64,000 bases of DNA. Source: Rugalucina vietnamica (Eukaryota > Mollusca > Bivalvia > Lucinida > Lucinidae). The stretch's first letter is position 1, and every line of letters begins with the position of its first letter. Under the pieces are notes generated by a model, which saw only the letters and a list, made by a program, of their open reading frames with translations, had not been told where the DNA came from and made no database searches. Location: contig OZ024878.1 of NCBI GenBank assembly GCA_964017185.1, positions 3,534,151 to 3,598,150 on the forward strand, written 5' to 3'. Of the stretch, positions 11,701 through 23,700 are shown piece by piece. Made by a program: the position numbers and the translations under genes.

Positions 11701-14700
11701 TCATGTAGCACAGCCACCAATCCAGCTCTTTCATAGCAAAATGCAATGATAATAAATTCATTTGCGGTACTTCCCACTATGCAGCTGCGGAGTTTGAAAC
11801 GTGTAAGTGACTTCGTGTTCTCTAGTTGCTCCTTTTTAAAGACATCTCTCAAAAATCGGAGAATGACATGATGTGGGTAATTTATCTAGCTTTTTTCACC
11901 TCCAGCCGATCTGCTGAAAACATAGCATATGGTCTGGAATCACTTTTGAAGTGAGTGCAACACATGCGTTTTTAGGTTGTATGCTAGATTTTCAACACAA
12001 ACACACTGTATAACTTCGTTTTCCAAATTATGCAATGCGTCCATTTTATTTGGAAGATTTTATTTTGACTAATGATGAAGATTTGTTAGCATAAACGTCA
12101 TTTGTATGCCTCTGATTTGAAAATAATCAATATGCTATGAAGCGGCGTGATAAGCGATGAAGAAAGGAGACTAGCTATGAAGAAAACTTGTTATACTATG
12201 AGCTAGAGCAGTCCAGTTGATTGTACTATACTGAAATGCACTGGTCAGCCTTGTATTGTCAAGAGGCATATTTAATAGTCTACTCAGCTATGAAATAAAG
12301 AAGTTACTTACTTACTTAGCTTATTCGGCAACTAAGAAAAGCTGATAAATGTCTTGCTTGTTTTGAAATAGTATGGAAAAAGTAAGTATTCATTGCACAT
12401 AGATAGACCTCTGCACTTTTTCTAGCTCATTATCAATCACTCTTGCGCTTACATCGGGTCATTCAATCAGTTGGATTTTAAATCTGAGACCGCTGCACTC
12501 TTTTTAAACTCTTTTTATAATGTAGTCATGCTGAATACTGTATGAACCCTGATAGTTCCATGTACAAGAAGAAGTAAACTGATCATTTTCTATAATGCAT
12601 ATTGCTATTTTTCGTCCCTCCAATAAGAAGCGAACTACATATATACAGTAAATAAATATAAGTAAGCATACATGTATATCGCAAAAATACCTGTAATACA
12701 TAAATACATACTGTAAGATAAAACATGTTCTTGTAAAGGAAGAATCATGCTTTTTCAAAACAAGAAAAACATTTACCAGATTTGCTTAGTTCCTGTCGAA
12801 GCTGAGGATGCTATTAAATACACGTGCGCCTGCTACTGACAATACAAGGCTGACCAGCGTATTTCGTTATAGTAAAATCAACTGGACTGCTCATCCTCCA
12901 AGCATAACACGTTTTCTTCATAGCTAAACTCCTTTCTTCATCGCTTATCACACCGTTTCATAGCATATCGATTATTTTCAAATCAGAGGCATACGAATGA
13001 CGTTAAAAGTCACAAATCTTCATCATTAGTCAAAATAAAATCTTCCAAATAAAATGGGCGCTTTGCATAAGTTGGAAAAGGAAGTTATGTGGTGTGTTTG
13101 TGTTGAAAATCTAGCACACAACCAAAAAACGCATGTATTGCACTCGCCTCAAAAGTGATTCCAAACCACGTGCTGTGTTTTTAGAAGATCTGCTGGAGAT
13201 GAAAGACGCTAAATAAATTACCCACATCATGTCATTCTCCGATTTTTGAAAGATGTCTTTAAAAAGGAGTAATTGATAATAAAACAAGAGAACACGAAGT
13301 CACTTACACGTTTCGAACCCCGCAGCTGCATAGTGGGAAGTACCGCAACTGAATTTATTATCATTGTATTTTGCTATGAAAGAGCTGGATTGGTGGCGGT
13401 GATGTAGGGTAAAACCATCCAATTCCGGACGAACATGTAAAAACGGACGTTTCTACACACTCCCGTTCGTTATAGTCTGTTTTGGTTGTCCAGTCACTTT
13501 ATGTTGTCCTTTTTCAGATTCATCGTGTAGATTAAATATCAGAGTACCAACAGTGAAAATACATAAAACGTCACACAGGAATCAACCAATCAGATATTTC
13601 TATCGACCTTTACCCCGTCCCGCTCCACCAATGTTTATAGCTGGCGAGAAGTACAGATGGAGCTAAAGAGAAAAACAGACACTTGAATCTTTTCAAAAAT
13701 AAACACTTAAACATTTTATTTCTTCTCAAAATATCAATTCATCATAATTACGAAACTTTATTTATGTCACCTAACAGTACTGATTTCATTTATTAATTGA
13801 AACAAAAACCAGAGGACCAATGGTCCTGTAAACGCTCACCTGAAACCCGAGATATATATCAATAAACTTGTTTGACTAGAATGGTAATGTACATGTATAT
13901 AACCCCAGGGCCGGATCAGAGCAACCCCTGGAGTCAATTTCTTTTTGAAAACATAAAACCTCAGTCCATTTGCCAATTTACTGCAAATTTTGCCCTTCAA
14001 ATGACATTTTAACAATTTTCCCCATTCGAATGCATGGGTGACCTAAGTTGACCTTGCCGTAAAATAGGTCAAGGTCATCCAAGGGACACGATTTATATAA
14101 ACTTTGTAGAGCTTAATTGCCTGATGCTTCACACCAAGTTTCAAAATCATAGGCCTTCTGGTTCTGGAGAAGAAGATTTTTAAAAGTTTTTGCTATTTAT
14201 AGCCATGGCAGCCATCTTGGTCATGTGACCTTGACCATTTATATACACTTTCATTCCCACTTCCTAACAATGCTCCTCATAAATATGGCTTTGATTGGCC
14301 AAGCGGTTTCTGAAAAGAAGATCTTTGAATATCACTGTAATATACATGTATATTGCCCCGGGGTGGGGGCAGACAGACCCCTGGGGTCCAATTTTTTTCA
14401 GAATCATCAATCTTAAGTCCATTTGCCCATTTTCTGCAAGTTTTTCCCTACAAATGACATTTTAACACTTTTTCCCATTCAAATGCATGAGCGGCCTATG
14501 TTGACCTTGCCGTAAAATAGGTCAAGGTCATCCCAGGGTCATGATTTATATACACTTTGTAGAGCTCCATTCCCAAATGCTTCATACCAAGTTTCAAAAT
14601 CATAGGCCTTCTGGTTCTGAAGAAGAAGATTTTTAAACGTTTTTGCTATTTATAGCCATGGCTGCCATCTTGGTCATGTGACCTTGACCATTTATACAAA

Positions 14701-17700
14701 CTTTCATTCCCTCTTCCTAAGGATGCTCCACAAAAAGTTTGGCTTTGATTGGCCTAGTGGTTTCAGAGAAGAAGATGTTTCAATATTATGGAAATATACA
14801 TGTATATAGCCCCGGGGCAGGGGCAGACAACCCCCCAGGGGCTAAAATTTTCCATTAACATTAATCTTCTGTCCATTTGCCTATTCCCAGTAAGTTTTAC
14901 CCATTAAATAGCATTTTACCATTTTTTCCCATTCAAATGCATTGGCGACCTAAGTTGACCTTGCCGTAAAATAGGTCAAGGTCATCCTAGGGTCATGATT
15001 TATATAAACTATAATGGGCCCAAGTCCCCGATGCTACATACCAAGTTTCGTGGAAATCGGCCCACTGGTTCTGGAGAAGAAGATTTTTAAAGGTTTTTGC
15101 TATTTATAGCCATGGCGGCCATCTTGGTCATGTGACCTGGACCATTTATATAAACTTTCATTCCCCCTTCCTAAGGATGCTCCACATGAAGTTTGGCTTT
15201 GATTGGCCAAGCGGTTTCAGAGGAGAAGATCTTTGAAATTGTGAATGACGGACGCCGGACGACGGACGGACGACGGACGGACGCCGGAGCATGGGTATAC
15301 TATAAGCTCACCTGTGAGTCTTTCGCTCAGGTGAGCTAAAAATATGTAGGTAGGTAAATATTCAAGTGTCCGTTTTTCCCTTCTTTCAGCTCTGTCCCTA
15401 CTTCCCGTCACCTGTCTGATTTTTCATGTTTGAGCCTGTGTCACTTTAAGTGCTAATCAAACATGCCTATACGGATTCATCCAATGAAATTGCCTGTTTT
15501 TAACTGAATCGAGTGTACCTTGTAGCTAAGCTGGTCAGATTGGTGTTGGAAGTGTTCAGGACTTACGATAAACGGCGTTTTTCTACGGACATGGCTCAAA
15601 AGCGTCCGAAATTTGATGGTTTTACCCTAAGTGTGTAAGAAGGTTCCAAAATCATTCTCAGATTCTGAATATCAAGATAACTATGCAAAATGATTTTTAG
15701 ATGAGTTTACATTTGCACAATCTGTACTTAAAACTGAACTGGGAAGTCTAAAGCAGTCTGCTAGAGGTTTACACTATATAATAAGGATCATATAGGAGAA
15801 GTGAATGGCCAAGCTTTTAGGGAAGCAATAAGACTAACTTACATTACTGGTTAATCGCTTCATGACTTTTTCAGTTTTCTGTATTCTTGGTACTGAAAAA
15901 TAACAAATGAGCCACCACATCAGAAAACCAACCATCTGCAATTGCTACAGGGATAATACAATTCCTCTTCTTCCTAAATCCGTAATTTCAAGCTTTTAGC
16001 CATCTTATGTAGGCGCATTGGCTAATTTGTGTCAGACCTGGTCAGAAACCCAGATTGCTGGTTTTCTCATGCAAAGGCTCAAACATAACTGTTCTTTAAT
16101 ACTGATACAAGTGCTAAATAATAGTCCCAAAATATGTTACAGGGAAACTGTATTCTCTAATTCCAACAAGTATAATAAGGATTGTAGACATAAGGTGAAA
16201 CATTTAAACACAAAACTATACAATAAAGATCAAATCAATATCATGACATACATTTTATCATATGACATCGCTGTTTTCCAGTGGATAACGTCATGTCATA
16301 AAATCATATGACCACACGTGTATTAACACTTTTGCAGGAATATGTAACGTCATTTACTTGTCCGTATATACAATCCATTTTAAAAGTCATATGATAAAAT
16401 GAATCTTACACGAGTGGTCATTTCATATGAAATAACCACTCATGTAAGATCCTCTATATATGTAAAGAATCGAGATTTGATTCTTAGAAATAAACGTCAT
16501 CTTTTCAGCAAACAATCTAAATTTATTCTGATGCCTCTTTGAATAGAAGTGATGATGAAATGAGCATTTCCTTAATCCACTGAAGGTGCTTAGTTGAAAA
16601 CAATCATTCAAAATGTGCCCAATCTGAAACGAGCCCCCTTGCAAACTACTGACTTAGCTACCATGCACAGATCAACAATATTTTGGTAAGTAAACTTTCC
16701 AAAAAACGATAGTTTTGAACTTGACTTTATGTTGGTGACTGACCTTTGAACCCACCAGAAGTGCCGCTGCCCTCGGAAACTTCCTCCATAGAAAACATCA
16801 TATCGTCAACATCACCGCTTGCTCCTACACCAGCTGGATATAAACAATATATAACAAGGACAATATGTAAGATGTGTGCCCTGTATAATTACTTAAGACT
16901 CCTACTGGAAATATTTTATACTGGCCGTTTCAAGGCAGTAGTTTTTTTTAAGGCTTGTTGTCTCTCAGTTTTGATGAAAGCTTCTGTGGTGTTGATTTAT
17001 GATGTAATGATGTAAATGTATGTTTGTATTATACATATTTGGTTTGGTTAAGGGATCTGAATGGCATTTCAACACAGGTTTTTGAATTTATACCTGAAAG
17101 ATTTCATGCCTCTACAGCCTGGCTTGTGTTGGACCTACTGTAAATCCGGAAATTTTCGCGAGAACTTAATTTTCGCTAATATTCGCGAAGCCATTGCTTC
17201 GCGAAAATAAAGTTCTCGCTAATAAAGAATTACTGTAAGCCTTATAGACTGCATGAGTACTCGCTCGCGAATTCAAGAACTCGCTAATAATTAAGAAATC
17301 GAAAATTCGCGAAATAAAAGTCTCGCAAAAATTTCCGAATTTACAGTATTTGGAAATAAAAGATTTTTAACAATGACAAGGCTAATATGTTATTCCATCA
17401 GGAAAACATGTCCGTGCAAAAAATACCTTATAAACCCCACTTTTATATAGTAAAACTGGGGTATACAGGGTGTATACCTTTTTACTTATTTTTGCTCCAA
17501 AACATAGATTGTGGGTACTTGTTAGAACTGCCTTGACGAGGCAGTTCTAACGTGTACCCACAATCTATGTTTTGAGCAAAAATAAGAATATAAAAAAATT
17601 TCTATTGAAATTTTCATTTTTTGGCAACTTTAAAGATCTCTGTATATTGCATGGGTGTGTTTTCATAATGCTACATTAATTAAATGGGCAACAGGAGCTG

Positions 17701-20700
17701 TAGTGATAGAGTACAGGACTCGGGAGCTAGAGGTCATGGGTTTGATACATATCTCCACCGCATAGTGTCCTTGAGCAAGACACTTTAATACCTAGGATTT
17801 GGTGGCTCCAGTGGACATGACTGAAAAATTGTTGACTGGGACATAAAAGCCTTAACCAAACCAAACAGTAATTAAATGGCCTTACCTGGCTTCAAAATAC
17901 TTCTCACAGATGAAGAGCCATAAACCTCGGGCTGGTTCTGGCTGTCGTCAACGGCAACACAGACACCATTGACAACGATCTGTATCTCATCTTCCTCAGG
18001 AATGTCAATGTTAAAACTGAGGTCACAGAGGCAACAGGGAACCATTCTACGCAACTTGAAGAAAATCTTCCGTAACAAACTGTCAACGATTTTATTGAAT
18101 TCAGATGTCAGTTTCAGGTCCATGTCAATCTCTTGGCGGTACACCTGTGTAAACATTTGTAAACTACACAGCATAGCATGTTGAGAGAAGCCAGGGAATG
18201 TCTGAGTGTTACACAACTCCATGCCCATTGGTGCAGTTATATCGTCCAACATGGCCGACAATGACTCATCTTTCATATCATCCACTTGTAAGATAAAAGT
18301 GTCTTTATTTCCCGCTGACAATTCCAGATCTGAGCCCTCATCATCACTGTCATCGGCAATAACACTGTGAGGACTCGGCTGACTGGCAAAATCAATAGAG
18401 TTCAGCTGGTATTGTTCCCTATATTTCTGGACCTTTTCCGTCAAAGTTTTCTGTAAATTGAGTAGCGATATATTCTCCTCCTCCGAAGTCACCTGACCCA
18501 GGAGTCTTGGCGTGGGTGGGGGCGGCAGGGCGGCCAGATACGCTCCAGTGGCACATGCCGTCCCTATCAACATGTTTTCACCCACTGTGATCTGTAATGC
18601 CAGGCCAAACAACCCATTCATACTGCGGATCTTTAATTTGTTCATGAGCTGGTTATGTAGCTCATACTCCAAGAATGGCAGAATGTCGCCAATTTCTTTA
18701 GCATCAGCTTCTCCTTTGTTATTCTTTCCTTTCGTTCTACAAACCTAGAGGAAAAAATACAAATGAATTTCTATTATGTACCAGTCATCATTTTGGCCAA
18801 CCCTGTGTCTTTGGATTTTTTTCATAATCATCCGTTTTTGTGGTCTTCTTAGTGATCCACCACTCATGACAAATCCAGTAAAACAGTAAAAGAGCAGGAT
18901 CTTTTTTGTATAAAAGCTACTTCTCTGAACAAAAAGTGAATTTAAAATGTTCTTTGAGTAAAGTTTGATAATCCTTGTGAATGAAAGGTTATAATAAATA
19001 AGCATATGTGAAAATTATGTGATAAGACAGCATGTGTGTTGTATAATGCAGTCAGATCAGGACTTAAACATTTGTTTGTGTTCTGGTCATAATGCCTTTT
19101 AATTTCTAAATCTGATCTTGTATGACTGCTCTATGACTGTTATCCTCCATTATTGCTTAAATACCCGTGTCACACGATATTAACAGCCATTTATTAATGA
19201 AGAGAAAGCCATTTATCAATATTGCAATTCATGAGTGCACATGCTGTTAATACACGGCTTTTACATATGCTCGTTACCGGGTGCCACACAAAGCACGTGC
19301 TAATAATGAGAAACTGAAGTCGGCCCAGAATGAGCATAAAAATGAAAGCTTTTATAAATATGAAAACGTGATGATATTATAAATAAGGATCAAAAATGAT
19401 TTTGTCATTCATTAACATTTTCTAGGTCCCTCGGGGAGTGTTGAAAACCTCGGGCTACGCCCTTGGTTTTCAACATCCCCTCCAGACCTAGCGAATGTTA
19501 ATGAATGGAAAATCATGTTTGATCCTTATAATATACATGTACATACCCTGGCCTGTAGAAATGCTCCTTTACCAATGGTCTGTATCTCAGATGGTGGGTC
19601 TATTGTTGAAAACAGGACGTCAGGTACATACTTTCTCCTGCAGATCGCACACTGTGTAAGGTTGATCGGGAATGGAGCATTGTTCACCTTATATGGAATA
19701 TGGCAGGTGGAGCAACTCTGAACGGGATTCCAGTCATCAGTACTGTAACATAAAATAGTCTAGTACAATGGTTAATTAATGAATTAGCCAAAAAGAAGTA
19801 ATTTTACACATTAATGAAATCCAAAATTAATTTATTCCTATAATACATGTTAGGCTGCTATTAAACTTACATTTTGCATTTGTGACAGCAAAGACACAAA
19901 TGAGTAGACCTCGCACCAATACTAGCGACCATATTCAACAAGTCTCTTCAAACTGGCCAAGTACAAACAAACTGGAAGAAAGCGAACGTCTCAGCAATCT
20001 TCAAAAAGGCCAACGCTATGACCCAGCCAACTACCGCCCTGTATCATTGACTTGCCTATGCTGTAAGCTACTGGAACATGTTGTCGTCAGTAACATTATG
20101 AAGCATGTGGATCAACAGAAGATACTCACCAACTGCCAACATGGATTTCGGGCAAGAAGAAGTTGTGAGACGCAATTGGGTCACATTGGTTCATGATCTT
20201 ACTTCAGCGATGGACAAGAGAACACAGATAGACATGGTCATCCTTGATTTTTCCAAGGCGTTTGACCGTGTCCCACACAGATGCCTTCTCCGGAAGCTCC
20301 ACCATCACGGAATAAGAGGACACCTCCACACATGGATAACAGATTTCCTCTCAGGCCGGACATAGAATGTTGTCATTGAAGGTGTGACTTCAGGAAGCGC
20401 GCCAGTCGTCAGCGGGGTACCCAAAGGTTCTGTTTTGGGGCCATTGCTGTTCCTCTTGTTCATTAATGACCTCCCAGACAACCTGACTTCTCAAACCAGA
20501 CTATTTGCTGATGATTGCATTGTCTACTGAACTGTCAAAAGCCAAGAAGACTGCATGATCCTTCAGCAGGACCTTCATACACTAGCTGACTGGGAAAAGA
20601 AAAGGGGAATGGAATTCCATCCACAAAAATGCAGTGTCTTAAGTGTGACAAAATCAAAATCGCCAATGAAGTATCACTACCAACTCAAGGGACATGTCCT

Positions 20701-23700
20701 TGAAAATCAGGAAAGCTCCAAGTATCTAGGCGTAGACCTACAGTCAAAGATGTCTTGGAAAAAACACATTGATCAGGTCACCAAGAAAGCTAACAGCACC
20801 CTTGGCTTCCTGAGACGAAACCTCAAGGCTGGTACGGAGGACACTAAAGCAAGCGCCTATTTTTGTATGGTACGAACGAATCTAGAGTACTGCTGTTCTG
20901 TATGGAGTCCCCAGTATAAAAATGAAATCAAGAAAGTGGAGATGGTACAACGCCGAGCTGTCCGTTTTGAGGCCCTCCCAGGGGTTTTGGGGATTCAGGG
21001 AGAAGGGCTATGCATTTTCAGGGATTTGGGAAGAAGGGTCATATATTTTCAGGGATTTTGGGAGAAAGTAGGATTTTAGGGAGCAGGGAGCAGAGGGCTG
21101 AGGAAAAACATTTTAGGGAGCTGGGGAGAAAGGTCATTTTTCTTTCAGGGAGCAGGGAGCAAAGACCCCCCCTGCGGGGGCCTCCGTTTTGTAACTAGCA
21201 GGTACAGGAACACGAGCAAAGTATCCTCCATGATTGATCATCTGCAATGGGAATCTCTAAAATCCAGACGGTCAAAGATACAACTTAATCTTCTATACAA
21301 AGTCGTCGAGGATTTGGTCGATATACCAGCCGACAAGCATCTGACTCCATCAACAGCAAGAACCAGATCAGCCCACTCCAGGAAGTTCAGACAGTATTCT
21401 ACATCTACAGACCCATTCAAGTTTAGTTTCTTCCCGCATGCAATTCCATTGTGGAACTCTCTTCCAGCTTCTGTAGCTGAGGCTCCTTCACTGGCATCTT
21501 TCAGGAAGGAGCTATCCATCCTCTCATTCTAAGCAAAGTTAGGTAGGGGCCCAGAAGCCTATTAACTTGCCAAGGTGGGGAGCTATGCTGTCGGAGACGT
21601 AAGGGCCCTGGTACCTGCAAGGAAGGCAGTTTGGTCTCTGCCTGGTGAGCCAAAAGCTTCTGGGAACACTTTCTTCCTTCTTCCTTTCTTTATTGTATCT
21701 CTTATTATTTAAGTGGTTTGAATTTGCTTACTTCATTTAAATTTTGTTTTTTGACTATTTATTATTATCATATACATCTCATTATCCTACAACTCTTCAA
21801 ACTGCCTATATTCTCTTTGTTTCGTCTTTTCTTAGCGTTACCACCCGAAGTCAAACCGTTGAGTAATAGTAAATAATGACGGTTCAACGTACAGATGTAG
21901 ATGTAGATACAGCCTCTATTTCGCAAAGTCATCAGCTTTCTCCTATAGCTCTTGAACTTGGTTTTCATTAGACCTACATGCATTTGGAAAACTTACAAAA
22001 AGTTTTCTCATGAATGTTATAGTGTGATGGTCCTTACCTTTCTGCCCTAGAAACGCTACACGAGACCCTTGAAGCCACCTGATTGGCCAGATTTACATCC
22101 ACAAATAGTTTCTTATCCTTCTCCCTATCTTTGTCCCCTTGTAGCCCCTTATCAACAGGGGCCAGCAGAAGTTGTTGGGGGCTGGGTCGTACAGTCTGGT
22201 ATTGTTCTACATTAAGGTTCACCTTCGCGGCTGTTCCAGTAGCTGATAGCACTATTATATCATCACTGTAAGAAAGAAACAATGTCATAATATTTCTCAG
22301 TTTAGATCCCTTAGCAACATTTTATTTTTGTGCAAGAACTTGTACGTCAATGCAGATTTGTCTTTCTCATTTATTTTATTTGAGCCTGTGCATGAGAAAA
22401 CCAACAATTTGCATAGGCGAAAACAAAGATGCAGATCAGCTTCGCGGTGACCGCGAAGCTGATCAGCGCCTTTGTTTTCGCTACAAGGATAGTACACTTC
22501 CTCTTCTTCTTAAATCCGAAATTTCAAGCTTCTAGCCTGTTTCTGTGACTGTACAGCCTTGTTTGTGTCAGACCTGGTCGGAAACCCAAATTGTTGGTTT
22601 TCTCATGCACAGGCTCATTTATTTTGCACGTCAGAGGCACACACCTTTATTTGCACTATCTTCAAGGTCTTTAAGGCAGTGGCTATTTTGCCGGATCCAG
22701 AAAAATGGCTCCTAGTAGCCCGCAGGTATCAAACCCCGTGGGGGTCAAGCTGCCCAGGGGCCAAGATAAACCGGCTCTCATATGTGACCATATCTCAGTC
22801 CAAAGGTGGGGGAGGGGAGCTGTATTCCTTGTTTCTTGAAGATCAAGGCAAGTTCACTCACCATACTGAATTGTGTTGGCAGTACCCTATAACTACCTCA
22901 GCCCATGCCTCTCATATGTGACCATATCACAGTCCTTGGGGGAGGAGTGGGTGGCATTCCTGCCAGTCAATGTCAGTTCCGGCCCTTACCATATTGATGT
23001 GTGTTCGGAGTATCCTATAACAGCATGGCAGCCCATGGCCCTCATATGTGAGCGTATCTCAGTACGAATCTCCATCCACCAGGCATCTCGAGTCTCTGGT
23101 TCCTCTGTCAAATAATGAACATAAAACATGATAAATTTTTATGATACAATATAGGGATAAAGCATGCTGCTTCATGCATTTCATGTGTTTGCTGATGTTC
23201 AAGGAAATTGTTTGAACCCAAGGCTACCATTTTAACAGTTTTTCCCCATTCAAATGCATAGGTGACCTAAGTTGATCTGCCATAAAATAGGTCAAAGTCA
23301 CCACACAGCTATGATTTACTATACATACACCTTGTAGTACCTCTTATACCCCATGCTTCATGCTAAGTTTCATTCAAACTAGTCCTCCAGTTCCGTAGTT
23401 TGAATTTGATTGGCCAAGCAGTTTCAGCAGAGAAATTTGAAAATATGGGTGGATGGAACGACAACCAGATACCTGATCATGCGTATATTATAAGCATAAT
23501 TCAGATGTATCCACCGATAAATGACATACAGTAGCTACAGTACCTGGGTTATGTATTTTATCCAGCAGTTTCACCGACCTAGCAGACACAACACCTCCCA
23601 GATGTGAGATAAACCCAGGAGGAAATGACTTCATTGTGATTAGGGGATACTCCTACAATAATAAAGAGAAAAACCTATAGTACTGCAAGGTGAGAAATTT

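Noticed and set aside
12777..12810. 34-nt candidate exon for C2CD5 (AG and GTAAAT borders) in the gap between exons 16 and 17
   Set aside because: Its length does not restore the required phase and there is no conserved sequence to support it.
21238..21519. Minus-strand open frame opposite the RT C-terminus
   Set aside because: Shadow of the retrotransposon coding strand with no recognisable content.
22297..22535. Recurring short frames of the [15 protein letters not shown] type here and at many other places
   Set aside because: Translations of the P-family palindromic MITE; identical strings appear from both strands and many loci.
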